The translations under genes were made by a program, and so were the position numbers. Positions 48,637 through 60,800 of a stretch of DNA of 64,000 nucleotides are shown here, in pieces; position 1 is the stretch's first letter; every line of letters starts with the position of its first letter. Origin of the DNA: Chaunax sp. Z400 (taxonomy: Eukaryota; Chordata; Actinopteri; Lophiiformes; Chaunacidae); the NCBI GenBank assembly GCA_037577475.1, contig CM075184.1, positions 4,162,594 through 4,226,593 on the forward strand, written 5' to 3'. The notes below the pieces were generated by a model. The model was not told the DNA's origin, searched no databases, and was given only the letters and a program-made list of their open reading frames with translations.

Positions 48637-50216
48637 ATGGTTGGTTGGTTGATTGGTTTTGGGTTGATTGGTTGATTGTTTAGTTGTTTTGTTGGTTGGT
48701 TGATTGGTTTTGGGTTGATTGGTTGGTTGTTTAGTTGTTTGGTTGGTTGGTTGGTTGGTTGGTTGACTGGTTGGTTGGTTGGTTGATTGGTTGGTTGGTT
48801 GGTTGATTGGTTGGTTGGTTGTTTGGTTGGTTGGTTGTTTGGTTGGTTGGTTGATTGGTTGGTATGTTGGTTGGTTGTTTGGTTGGTTGGTTGGTTGGTT
48901 GGTTGGTTGGTTGGTTGGTTTTGGGTTGGTTGGTTGGTTGGTTGGTTGGTTGGTTGGTTGGTTGGTTGGTTGGTTGACTGGTTGGTTGGTTGGTTGACTG
49001 GTTGGTTGGTTGGTTGGTTGGTTGATTGGTTTTGGGTTGATTGGTTGATTGTTTAGTTGTTTTGTTGGTTGGTTGATTGGTTTTGGGTTGATTGGTTGGT
49101 TGTTTAGTTGTTTGGTTGGTTGGTTGGTTGGTTGGTTGGTTGGTTGGTTGGTTGACTGGTTGGTTGGTTGGTTGATTGGTTGGTTGGTTGGTTGGTTGGT
49201 TGGTTGTTTGGTTGGTTGGTTGGTTGGTTTTGGGTTGATTGGTTGGTTGGTTGGTTGGTTGGTTGGTTGGTTGGTTGGTTGGTTGGTTGGTTGGTTGGTT
49301 GACTAGTTGGTTGGTTGGTTGGTTGACTGGTTGGTTGGTTGGTTGGTTGGTTGGTTGGTTGGTTGGTTGGTTGATTGGTTTTGGGCTGATTGGTTGGTTG
49401 TTCGTTGATTGGTTGGTTGGTTGACTGGTTGGCTGGTTGGTTGACTGGTTGGTTCGTTGACTGGTTGATTGGTTGGTTGGTTGGTTGATTGGTTTTGGGT
49501 TGATTGGTTGTTTGTTTGGTTGGTTGGTTGACTGGTTGATTGGTTGGTTGGTTGATTGGTTTTGGGTTGATTGGTTGTTTGTTTGGTTGGTTCGTTGACT
49601 GGTTGATTGGTTGGTTGGTTGATTGGTTTTGGGTTGATTGGTTGTTTGTTTGGTTGGTTGGTTGACTGGTTGGCTGGTTGGTTGACTGGTTGGCTGGTTG
49701 GTTGACTGGTTGGTTAGTTGACTGGTTGATTGGTTTTGGATTGGTTGGTTGATTGGTTGGTTGACTGTTTGGTTGATTGGTTGGTGGGTTGATTGTTTGG
49801 TTGGTTGTTTGGTTGATTGGTTTGTTGTTTGGTTGACTGGTTGGTTGGCTGGTTGGTTGGTTGGTCGATTGGTTGGTTGGCTGGTTGATTGGTTGGCTGG
49901 TTGGTTGACTGGTTGGTTGGTTGGTGGTTTGGTTGGTTGTTTGGTTGGTTGCTTGGTTGGTTGGTTGTTTGGTTGGTTGACTGGTTGATTGGTTGACTGG
50001 TTGGTTGGTTGGTTGGTTGATGGACTGGTTTCTTGCTTGCTTGCTTGGTTGGTTGGTTGGTTGACTGGTGGTTGGTTGGTTGGTTGGTTGGTTGACTGGT
50101 TGGCTGGTTGGTTGGCTGATTGGTTGACTGGTTTCTTGCTTGCTTGCTTGGTTGGTTGGTTGGTTGACTGGTTGGTTGGTTGGTTGGTTGGTTAGTTGGT
50201 TACTTGGTTGGTAGGT
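48637..50216. repeat. TTGG-type tetranucleotide array, 1.6 kb
   Basis: Mainly (TTGG)n with interspersed GATT, GACT, GTTT and 'ttttgggttgatt' variants that recur as higher-order blocks. The minus strand is open for 401 codons of Asn/Gln/Pro/Thr, and the plus strand gives Trp/Leu/Val/Gly frames. All are artefacts of the repeat. Confidence 0.97.
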
Positions 50217-50275
50217 GGCAAGGATTACACAAAAACTCCTGAAAGGATATTCATGAAACTTGGTGGAAGGATGGC
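50217..50275 (+). repeat. Family A fragment abutting the TTGG array
   Basis: 'aaggattacacaaaaactcc' followed by 'tgaaacttggtggaaggatgg' is the family A core. In other copies it is preceded by a (GTTT)n run, and here by the long array. Confidence 0.7.
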
Positions 50276-50479
50276 GCATAGGTATGTGCAAACCATTGGT
50301 GATAAACACATGATTCAGTTCCCAGCGTCAATGAATTTGGTGTTGTTACTAATTTGGCATTGGGCCTCATCTGAATACAGTGACATCATCATGGTGACAT
50401 CATCATAGCGTGTGCCATGCCCTGGGTGCAATGAATCAAGTGAAATGCATACATGTAAAAATTGTCATTACACAGTAAA

Positions 50480-50880
50480 TCTTTGAGAGCATCACACTAA
50501 TAAGGCCGGTCTAGTATTAAAGTGACACCTGCTGCAGGAGTGTGAGCGTGTTGAGCTGCAGATCAGATCTGCTCCCTATGTTTAGAATATGAGATGACCG
50601 GCTGCAGCCTGCTGGCCAGGCCAACGCAGCATTATGACACTTTACATAATGACGATAAGCTGCGGTACACTGTGACACCATCACGTTTTAGGTGAAGACT
50701 TGCTTACACGAGCAGGCCATAGATTATGCCAAGACAAATAGATTAGCATGAGAGCAGCCTTATATTAGGATTCAAGGAATGGTTAGAGGAGCCATGTTAT
50801 GTAACGGCATTCATCAGTCTCTCCTGTGCTTCATATGAGTCTAATGGGACGACACCTCATCAGATGTACGTCTGATGAAG
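50480..50880. other. Candidate conserved non-coding block
   Basis: Complex, non-repetitive sequence with words such as 'gcattatgacactttacat', 'aatgacgataagctgcgg' and 'atagattagcatgagagcag'. Composition differs from the AT-rich flanks. No frame or splice sites suggest coding. Function unknown. Confidence 0.3.
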
Positions 50881-51283
50881 CTGCAGCCGTTGTTTGTTTC
50901 CTACAGGTTTGATTTTCTGTGTCCCACACATTGTTGTGTACATATAGTACACATTTCAGACACCAGTCACACTAAAATCTGCAAAACTGATCATTGAACC
51001 GCGTCTGATCCAATCAGCTAATGTCTTTATTTTAATTTTTTATATTTAATGTGTTTGGACAACAAACAAGTGTGACTGTTGTGCTTAAAGAGACACGTAT
51101 TAGATTTATATTTCATAATAGATTCATTTTTATGCTCTGTTATGAGAACCAATCGAAAATATTACATTATTGATCTGAATATTATTGATCTGTCTGCACA
51201 AAACCTGCTGCAGGTTAAACAAACATCAAAACATCACTACTAGTCACAAATTATTTTATTATATTAGCTGTGTTATTACTATT

Positions 51284-51287
<4 letters not shown>
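50881..51287. other. Intergenic, no gene seen
   Basis: AT-rich with no recognised feature. Confidence 0.4.

Positions 51288-51369
<82 letters not shown>
51288..51369. repeat. (AT)n microsatellite
   Basis: About 41 uninterrupted AT units. Confidence 0.97.
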
Positions 51370-51371
<2 letters not shown>

Positions 51372-51981
51372 CATTGTCCCTGTGCAATAAACCAATAAAT
51401 AAATAAACAGATCCAGATTTTCTGATAGATTGATCATAATCATAGTTAGGGAAATATTATTTTGAGCTGAGAAACAAACATTTTATTTTATGTTGGGGTT
51501 TTTTTACAAATTCATTTTTGATCAAGTTGTTCAATTTAAGTATTATTTTATCTGATTATCTTTAAGTGTCATGATTGATCACTTTTTATTTGATCAGCAT
51601 TTTCTTCTTCTTCTTATAATTAATGTCATAACATGACTGTCATATGAAAACCCTGTATCTCCAGAATGTAATGTTTTCACGAGCTGAGCTAAGCTAACAG
51701 CTCTGTGCCAGTTTAGTGACATTACATTTAATCCAGTACGTTTTTAGACTGTTTATGTAGCAGCCTGTAAAAAACATTAATCTTTCAATTTATCTGAAAA
51801 ATTCAAAATCACTAAAACTGTTTGTTTGTTTTTTTATTGTAATCAGTGGTATGATTATTAATTTGTTAATTTATTCATTGAGTAAGTGGCCAAAATGTTC
51901 TCCTCTATATTGTATATATCGTAAAAAGTGATTTGATCTAAAATGCCATTAATTCACAACACACCTGACAGCAGATAAGAG

Positions 51982-51982
<1 letters not shown>
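51370..51982. other. Intergenic, no gene seen
   Basis: AT-rich unique sequence. Confidence 0.4.

Positions 51983-52032
<50 letters not shown>
51983..52032. repeat. (AC)n microsatellite
   Basis: 25 AC units. Confidence 0.97.
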
Positions 52033-52033
<1 letters not shown>

Positions 52034-52575
52034 GTGTTACCATGGATCATGAAGGAAACTGGAGGCGGGGGTGGGGATGGGGGACCAGTTAAATCTGATC
52101 TGTGCTGACGACGGCACAGAGGCTGCGTCCTCCCATCAGCTCCATCACTCTGTGTGTTATACAACAGAGGTAAAGCTGCCTTTGGGATCTGACTGTGGCT
52201 GCTGAGCCTCTTACCTGTATGTCAGGTGTGTGAGATGCAAAGCTCTGGCAGCAGATCTTCATCTTCCACATCACTCATCATCCTCACTCAGAGGATGCTG
52301 AGATGTCTGGTCTGTTTAAAGGGACAGTCAGTGATTTATTCTGAATGTTCACTGTGCTGTTTGATGTCACTGAGTTTTGTGTTTCAATAAAAATATTAAA
52401 CAGACAGTTTTGATTTGTGGCTGTCAGTTTGCCTATTCAAATTTTATATATATATTTATATTAATTAAATCCAATCCGTCACAATCATCAATTTACTTCT
52501 GAAATAAGGCAAAACTCCATGAAATAAAAAAATGTTCTGTGTACATTGATATTAAATTATCTGAATCAATTCATT
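52033..52575. other. Intergenic, no gene seen
   Basis: No coding frame or repeat recognised. Confidence 0.4.
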
Positions 52576-52943
52576 GGCCCTGGGTCCCCTGTCCAGCTCT
52601 GGGCCCCCTGTCCAGCCCAGGGTACCTGTCCAGCTCTGAGCCCCCTGTCCAGCTCTGAGCCCCCTGTCCAGCTCTGGGCCCCCTGTCCAGCCCAGGGCAC
52701 CTGTCCAGCTCTGAGCCCCCTGTCCAGACCAGGGCCCTCTGTCCAGCTCTGGGCCCCCTGTCCAGCTCTGGGCCCCCTGTCCAGCCCAGGGCACCTGTCC
52801 AGCTCTGGGCCCCCTCTCCAGCTCTGAGCCCCCTGTCCAGACCAGGGCCTGCCATCCAGACCAGGGCCCGCCGTCCAGCTCTGGCCCCCTGTCCAGCTCT
52901 GGCCCCCTGTCCAGCTCTGGGCCCCTGTCCAGCTCCAGGCCCC
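52576..52943. repeat. GC-rich minisatellite, unit about 18-21 bp
   Basis: Repeats of 'cctgtccagctctgggcc' with length variants and a second type 'ctgtccagcccagggcac'. Minus-strand frames read as Gly/Leu/Asp/Arg/Trp-rich repeats (up to 198 codons) and are artefacts. Confidence 0.95.
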
Positions 52944-53934
52944 GTATGTAGGCCCGTGTGTAAACTGTTGGCCGTGTCCAGCTCTCTCTGTCCTGACCTA
53001 GATCTCTGACAGTAAACAGCTGCTTCCTAAAGCGTCGTCGTGCTGCCATCAGCAGAACAGCCCCAGAGATAAATGTCAGATTGGACCTCGGCTGAGCCTC
53101 TTGATGCAGCTCAGAGCCCCGCTGTTTGTTCAGGAGATCTAAAAACACTTAGCAGCCAACTGCTGCTGCTGCTGCTGCCATTGTTCTGTCATCTGGTTTA
53201 ATTAATGCTGCATTTAATGACAGAAAAAAACTAGTGATACTTCCTCGTGGCTTTAAGTTCACATCCATGTCTGTCCAGATTCATAGCATACATTTGGAGG
53301 ATTGAAGAGGACCGATGTAGAGCTTCATCACAAGGTGCAACAACAATCATCTGAAATTTAATATCAGAAACCGACGAGCTTGTGGTCAAAATAGTCAAAT
53401 TCTTTGTCTTTGTTCCAATGTTTTGCCAGTAAAGCTGATTCTGGATGCTTCACACATCTTCAACCCAGCAGCACAAAAACAATCACTACAGTGTATTTTT
53501 GATGAAACTTGGTGCAGGGTTGGATATACGGCAGAGAACAACGCATTCAATTTAAAGATGAATCCAGAAAAAATCTGGATTTTTGTACTGTTTTCCATGA
53601 GTTGCACATAAACTACAGATTATCATGAAGCAGGGAGGAGGGTGGGACATGAGCCATGGAAGAAATCAATGTGATAACTATCAAACTAATAATGATACCA
53701 ATGGGATCCAGGCTCTCAGGGCAAGTTTTCATGGTCCTGGAGTCACATGATGAGGGTCAACCTATCAGGGGACTGTTGGTTTTTGGTCACATGACATCAT
53801 GGGGAACCTGAGCTGCATTGGAGGAGGTTTGTTCTTTCTATAATATAATATCATATATTATTTTTATATTATTTATTATTTTATTATTAGTAAATATTTT
53901 ACTGACTAGTCAGGTAATGAAAGTTTAACTAAAA
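52944..53934. other. Intergenic, no gene seen
   Basis: Includes a short (CTG)6 run at about 53160-53178. No gene recognised. Confidence 0.4.
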
Positions 53935-54225
53935 ATGGCCCTCAGTAGAGTGCAAGCCTCTACCAAGGCCAAACGAACCAACACATCTGATTGGTTTGCC
54001 TGGCTCATTCCCCGCCCCTCCACAAAGCTTCATGGAAATTGTTCAGAAGGTTTTGAATAATTATGGAAAATGTTGAAAGCCCTCTGTTCATTCACGCCCC
54101 ATCCTTTCACCAAATTTCCTGGAAATCTGTCAAGTAAATTTTGTGTAACCTTGCTAACAAAGCAAACAACAGACAAACAAACATGGATGAAAACACAACC
54201 TTAGTGGAGGTAATAAATGAATAAA
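53935..54225 (-). repeat. Dispersed repeat family A, long reverse copy
   Basis: Starts 'agagtgcaagcctctacc' and ends 'ttagtggaggtaataa', with 'cccctccacaaagcttcatgg', 'aatgttgaaagccc' and repeated 'aaac' inside. It is the most complete family A copy in the window and shows both edges. Confidence 0.7.
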
Positions 54226-56999
54226 GATGAGCCAGAATCTCTGTGGGTTTATGGTTATGTCTTTGACGACATGGACGTTAAAGTCCTCGGTGCAGTTCAA
54301 CAGTGAATCAGTTTAAGAAGATTTGAATAATCCTTTTGAATGTCATCTGTTGTCAAAGAGTAGAATTAATAATCCCAGTTACCCTGTTAGTTACCAGGTA
54401 TTAATGCTTACTTACTCTTCAATTAAGGAAACATGGAAATTTTTCTGAAGTCACGTAAACAACATTTTAATACTACAAGATTTTTCAGTTTTCATTGTGC
54501 ACAAAACCCTACAAAGGGTTCACATCATCAGTGTGACAATTTATTTCCTGAAAAACCTAATGTATACAATCAGATACATGCAGTGGGCACCAGGGGTCAA
54601 AACGCATGCTGTTGTCAATCAGTGACCCACAGCTGGTTTGTGTGGATATTTTATCCAGTTTTGAAAATATTTCATTCAAAATACTTAAGTAGGAGCATTT
54701 ACTGAATTGAGGTAATGTATAATTAATTAATTATGAATTAATAAAATGTCTCGTAACATGTTTTATATTAAAGCCGTGTTGAAAATGTGTGTATCATATT
54801 AGATACAGCAGGTTTATAAGAAATCTGTAAATCTGTCAAATGTCAGTTTCTTGAATTTCATGCATTACGCATAAAATAAAGCAACATTCACCCTTTTGAT
54901 TATTTAAGTAAACAAATTAAAGTTTTAAATTACATAATTAGATACATTTGGTGTTGAAATTGAGATATTTAGTTATGATCAATTTCTAATAATTGGATTT
55001 TGCTCATTGATTATCACCAAAAAATATATTGCAGCATTGCAGATGCCCTGAGAGAGATGCAAGCACTGCACAGACAATGTCACAGTCAATGTTTTAACTT
55101 TGAAATTACCTGAAAATGTTAAAGGAAACTTAAAGAATTAAAGGGGTTAAAAAATGTTGTGTTCTGTTGGTTTAGAAAAAACATGCTGTGTGCTATACAT
55201 TGTAAAAGAAATGCCGGTTGTATCAAATATGATACAAAACAAAACTCTTTGAAGCAAAGGGTTATTTTTTTTAAATGTTGTTATTGTCAGAAGGTCCAAT
55301 AAAGACTCCATTTTCAAAGAATCAGACTTTTCTGGCAATTATTTGATGGTTCAGGCTTTACTGGGATTTATTAAACAACTCAGTTAAAAAACTAAATATA
55401 ACTTCATTTACTAAACTGATCATTTAGTTTTTTCTTTTGCAGCAGGGAGCTGATGACAGTGACACCTTTAGCTGCAACTGCCACGCCCACTCCTCACCTG
55501 TCTAAAATTTTTCATTTTGCATTAGTTGAGTAACACATAACTAATTAAACAAAAGTCTGGCAGTTGTCTCTCAGTGGAATCCTTGTTTACATCGACCGAT
55601 GCTGCTGCTGCGGATTAGCTCAGATGACTTTAGATTAGATTAGGGCCCTGTGGAAACAGAGGAAGCAAGAAGATTACAGCAAATGAGGTAACTGAAATGA
55701 CCATTGTTACATTTCTGTAAGCTACAATACAGTCACCGCTCAGTTTTAACAGAAGGATGAAGAGCTCTAAACAGAGTCGTACTTTCTAAATGTCATTTGA
55801 TAATTTTGAAGACAGTTGAAATGAACCTAAAACATGTGAGAAGCAGTTCTCTCCTGCGTTTCCTGGTCTATCGTCGAAATCTTTAGGAAATCAAACAATT
55901 GATTTTTGACAAACACAGTTTGTCCTTTAATGTCACTGTAAACTGAATTATTTGACAGAATGCCCAAATTCAGGGCATTAGTTTGGTTTCTGGTAAATTT
56001 GATTTGCACAAGCCATTATATCTGACATATCTGACCCAAAAACTGATATAAAATAACTTACAGTAAGTTTTTATTCAAGTCTAGTCAAATCATAAATAGA
56101 TGTTCTACTAACTTCATAGTTTCCACAACAACATCCCCCGAAGTACAGCAAAACAAGAATATATGTGCGTAAAAAGTTTATTTATCTTTGTATGTTTGTT
56201 TGTTTATTTGAAATGACAGAGTCAATACATTCTTTTATTAACAATGGAAACCTCTTAATGGGACTCTAATACCCCACTCATCCCCTCACCCTCTGGCTCA
56301 TCTACTGACTGCTGACACAGCCATTACTCACCAGTTTAAAGCAGCTCTTTGGCCGTCGCTCAGCTGCTTCGTTAAAGATTTCAGGGGGAGGCGGGGGGAG
56401 GGGGTGTCTCTGTTGGTTTGGGAGGACATGGGTGGAGTGCAAGGGGTCAGGCCAATCAGCAGCTGGGATTACCACCGACCCACCATCTGCCATCCAAATT
56501 ATAATCAGAGAGAGGAAATCAATAGCCTGAGTAAATATCAGGTATGTGACCCAGTAAATTAAACTAGAGGCCAATTCTGAGACTGATTCTCTGCTGACCA
56601 GTATAACCAGTATAATTAGAAATAGAATCAGTCTTTTCCCTGAGTTATTCAGCCCCAAATGTCTCCAGTCACTCTCTAGTGTCTCTTCGATTCACTGACG
56701 TCCCTAAAACGGCTCATATTTCTGAATAAATTTCGGTTAAAGTGCTTTAAGACTGTTTGATTTTTGTTTGTTTGGTTGCATTTAATAAAATTAACATTTC
56801 TAAGTAGTTTTGCCACAAACAGAAAATCCAACTCAACCTATGATTGTATTTAATTAACTGTATTAACAACTCAGACTGGCCTGCATGGAACCCTGGTTGT
56901 GTCATATATGGCTGCCCCTAAGCTGACCAGTATGACCAATAATGGTCAGATTTATCCTTGCAGAACACAGATGCTGCTCCACATGCGTCATGTAAATAA
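54226..56999. other. Intergenic, no gene seen
   Basis: AT-rich unique sequence. The longest frame (56302-56658, minus) has no recognisable domain despite some hydrophobic residues. Confidence 0.4.
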
Positions 57000-57660
57000 C
57001 AAGCAGAGCTTACAGCCACTAGTTCAAGCAGATGCCGCTCCTGGCACACTTTTTCCCGCCTTTTACTAATGCATCATATTGTTATCAAATCGGCTCATCC
57101 GTAATTAAACTGATATCCACATCGTCTCTTTTGAACCATTCACACGTTCAAATCTCCAACTGTGTTAATCCTCAAGAAAACAATTAAAATCCGTGGAGCA
57201 GCATGTACATTATGAAGAACCTTCCCGTTCTCTGGTATGCTGTCAGATAATCGGCTAACATGCAGCAGCTCCTGTGTATTGATAAATATGGCTAAAAGAG
57301 AAGATCCTGTGTGACGCAGCTAGAGCCAGTTGCCCTCTGAGGTCAGTGAGGTGGTCATTTATTGTTCTGCTGCTGAGTGTGATGCTGCAGAGAAGCGTCA
57401 GTGGAGGATTAGCGAGCGGCGGCACATGTCAGGGAGTGAGAGTGTGGACCAGAGCGTGCCGGACAGACCGGGCGTCATCGGATTCAGAGCTGCAGACACA
57501 TGAGTGAGCACGCTTCATCGCAGCACAGGTGCAGAAGAGGGGGCAGCTTGTGACTGAAGATGTCTGGTGAAACATCCCACAGCCGGTCGTTTATCCACAT
57601 GTGATGCTCACCTGCTGAATAAACAGATTTATGCTAATGAGTCCAGACTGTGTCTGGTCC
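57000..57660. other. Candidate conserved non-coding block
   Basis: Complex, balanced sequence with homeodomain-like TAAT words ('catccgtaattaaactg', 'gtgttaatcctcaag') and few repeats, set in AT-rich DNA. Coding signals are absent. Candidate only. Confidence 0.3.
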
Positions 57661-57903
57661 AAATACCATTGAGTGGAGTTTGGTTGCATGCAGGTAAACA
57701 GTCTGTTTAGAGGCAGAATGCATTGGCTGAAATACAACCTCAGAGCCCATCGGCTACTTGGATGATTTAGCTTTTCATTAGCTTTAATTTATCTGAATTC
57801 ATATTTAAATATGGAGCATAAATGATTAATGCTTCTCCAGCTTCTTCCTGGACGTCAGAGAGGAGCACATCTAAAAATGAAGGGGTCTTTTGCATTATGG
57901 ATG

Positions 57904-58011
<108 letters not shown>

Positions 58012-58015
58012 TTAT

Positions 58016-58215
58016 GCTGCCATTAAAGGAACAGTTCACCCAAAAATGAATCATGAATCATTATCTGCTCACCCCAGGATGAATACTCAGGTGAGGTTTC
58101 TTAGCCTGCAAAATTATTTCTATAGTTTGGCAGCAAACCAGCGTAGCAGCATTCTCCGAAACTACTGGAGGAGACGGTGACTGGTTTTAAAATATTACAA
58201 AAACAGGCAACAATA
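58016..58215 (+). repeat. Family B, left part of a split copy
   Basis: 'ggaacagttcacccaaaaatg', 'atgaatactcaggtgaggt', 'gcagcaaaccagcgtagcag' and 'ggtgactggttttaaaat'. It continues after the insertion, at about 59120. Confidence 0.75.
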
Positions 58216-58616
58216 AAAATAACACGACACCTTGTACCACATAAGTGTGTTCATACTACTATGTCAAAATGCAGTACACTATGAGTTCCCGGATGGCACA
58301 CTCAAAACGGCCCAAGAGTTGAGTTTGGAACGATGGACATTTCTCACCCTCAATGGTCGCCATCTTGGCTATGTCGCAGAAAGGGGAGGGGCTTATGAGA
58401 CATTTCAAGCTTGTGAAAATGACGGCCGAGGAGCCATTGTATAAATATAAGTACAAACGAAGTACCATTTTGGATGAAACAGAAGTATTATTATTTAACA
58501 AACATTAAACCGGAAAGTGACGTGATGTTCGGGGTCAAATCTTGGGCCATCATTTCCTGTAAGTACAACGCAGCCGTATCCGATTTGAGACAATACACTG
58601 TTGAAATGAGCGAAAT
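58216..58616. repeat. Inserted repeat inside the split family B copy
   Basis: Starts with 'gtgttcatactactatg' and 'gcagtacactatgag', features of a fish DNA-transposon-like repeat. Its counterpart 'catgtagtatactacactg' lies beyond the MITE, near 59130. Confidence 0.45.
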
Positions 58617-59114
58617 GCCCCATTTCCACTGTGTCGTACCGGCTCAACTCGACTCAACTCACCTTGGTATGTAGTACTTTTCTGCTGGTCGTTTTCTTTT
58701 ATGGGATGGTACTTCCTCAGGGTAGATGGACGTTGCACGAAATTGCGATGGCATTGTCTTTAATGCGACACACACATCTCGCAATCCTCTCATCAGCTGT
58801 TTAAGACAGGAACATCTGAACCTCCTCAATATATCAGCTGCAATAAAAAAAAGAAGTTACGGTCGTTAAAGTAGCTTTGCTGTTTGAGTGTGGCGGCCAT
58901 TGATTTGTGCTGCAGGATACTCAGTGTGTGCCGGGCATTGACCAATCAGTGGTCTGTAATGTCTCATCGTGACCTTTTAGTACCTGCTCGGCTCACTTGG
59001 AGCTATAACAGAGGCGGTACTAAAAAAGTAGCACCAGGTACTTTTTACCTAGTGGAAATGCAAATAAGGCGAGTCGAGTCGAGTAGAGCTGGTACTACAC
59101 AGTGGAAATGGGGC
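58617..59114. mobile_element. MITE, 498 bp, with long terminal inverted repeats
   Basis: The left end reads 'gccccatttccactgtgtcg', then 'taccggctcaactcgactc'. The reverse complement of the right end reads 'gccccatttccactgtgtag', then 'taccagctctactcgactc'. The inverted ends stay similar for about 48 bp. The interior has no transposase. The type resembles non-autonomous Harbinger or hAT elements of fish. A target duplication was not clear. Confidence 0.85.
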
Positions 59115-59119
59115 TTAAG

Positions 59120-59260
59120 TTTACTCACATGTAGTATACTACACTGTAGAGCACTAGTTTCCAGAGGTCCCAAGATCCCAAATTTGATTGAAAAGACATT
59201 AATTCATAACATTTTTTAAAATTTGGCCGCCAAGCTAAAGGCCTTAGCGTTTTATTTACA
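59120..59260 (+). repeat. Family B, right part of the split copy
   Basis: 'gtttccagaggtcccaagatc', 'aaatttgattgaaaagacat' and 'gccgccaagctaaaggcc' continue the family B order in the same orientation as the left part. Confidence 0.65.
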
Positions 59261-59690
59261 TTATATTTTCCTCTTTTAGAAGAGACCGTGTGCAAACAGA
59301 GCTCACCGTCTCTCATCGGTCTCATCTAGCGGTGCATGAACCAGCGTTCAGGCTTGTGTACCTTCATCAGAGGGGTCTCTGCTCATGCTTTTACAGCTGA
59401 CAGTGGAGATTTCCAATTTAAAAAAGGTCTAAATAATGTTGTGCTGATTGCTCTCTCTCTCATATATTGCAGTAGTGTGCTGGACCTGAAAGAGGAGGCC
59501 TGTTTGAGACTGGAGACAGGAAAGTCCAAGTCTGCGTTAAAGCTGTAAAGCTTGAGTTTGACTTTATGATTTATGCATGTAAATAAAAACTGTCTCCTAA
59601 AAGCCATCATCAGTGCCGTCACTGAGCTGATGAAGACTTGGTGATCCTGCTGCTTTCATTGTGTAGTTGGACCAGCACATTTTCCTCCAT
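59261..59690. other. Intergenic, no gene seen
   Basis: No recognised feature. Confidence 0.4.
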
Positions 59691-59960
59691 CTTGGATTTG
59701 TAACTCTGGCGTCTCCAGCCCGTTAGCAGCCAGTCAGGCCGCTGCCACGTAATCAGGACGGGAACTCGAGCCGTCTCTCAGCAGGTCGCTGTGGCCCCAC
59801 TTATTATCTTATCTCCCATTGTAACCCACTGTAATTCACCCTCTCATGATTGATGATGTCGCTGTCTGATTACACCGAGACAAAACCCCCCTAAGATCAC
59901 CTTTCATCCCTGCGGCCAACTCCACCACGAGGTCCGCGGGAGACGATGACGGGGACGGGG
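59691..59960. other. Candidate conserved non-coding block
   Basis: Non-repetitive and GC-balanced, with words such as 'cgctgccacgtaatcagg', 'ccacttattatcttatctcc' (GATA-type core on the reverse strand) and 'gctgtctgattacaccgag'. No coding signal. Confidence 0.3.
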
Positions 59961-60800
59961 GTGTCACATGCACGTCAGGTTGGTGTTATTTCTGAGCAGG
60001 TTATAGTAAATTATGGTTTGTGAATAAATAACTGATGTAATTTAGGGAGGAATAATTAAAATGTGGTGATACTGATTGATTTCTCTTCCAGATGCATCTA
60101 ATGAGACACTGAGGTTTGTGTGGAGCAGCTCAAAAAGAGAAATAAGAAAGCGTTGGTATAAAACATTTAGGCCTGAGGCTCCTCTGCTTCCTGTCCCACC
60201 TTGGACAAATCAGACAGGTAGCCTGTGCTCTTTTTAAATGAGACAGTGAGCCTCATCTCTCCATGTGGCAGGTGGAGACAGATGCATCATTATCCATGCC
60301 ACAGGGGACAAAACAAGACCAGGACCTGATGGCCCCCCCACTGGCGTTTAGTTTCCAATGCACCGACAACAGGGCGACCTTGGACCGCCGCCGGTACGCG
60401 CTCATCTCTGACCTCAGTGAGCGCAGGTCGCTCGCAGAGTCACATTAAACTTTCAGAGAATCCAAAGGTCCCCGTCAGGAGTGTCAACAGCAGCATTGTC
60501 CTGGTCCCCCGGACTCAAAGGGCCAAGTGAAACAAGGCACCCTCCTCCAGTGGTCAGGGCCTCCCCCCCCCCCGGGTCCACAGATACAGTGACAGCCTTC
60601 AAATCCATCTACAGGTCCTTTGGGTGAGTCAGACAGCGAGACAGAGATAAAGGATTCAACAGAAACTGGTTTAGTTTTTACAAAGATTGATCTTGATCCC
60701 CAGCTAACATTGAAAATGATTAATTATGATGATTATTAATCAGTGTCTTACAACGATCCCGACACTGCTTTACACTGCTGTCAACTAATACTTCCATTTC
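59961..60800. other. Intergenic, no gene seen
   Basis: Mixed composition with a C10 run near 60566. No recognised gene. Confidence 0.35.

Noticed and set aside
49104..50309. 401-codon Asn/Gln/Pro/Thr frame
   Set aside because: Translation of the TTGG array. The other frames are equally open and repetitive.
52552..53148. 198-codon Gly/Trp-rich minus-strand frame
   Set aside because: Translation of the GC-rich minisatellite with no domain.
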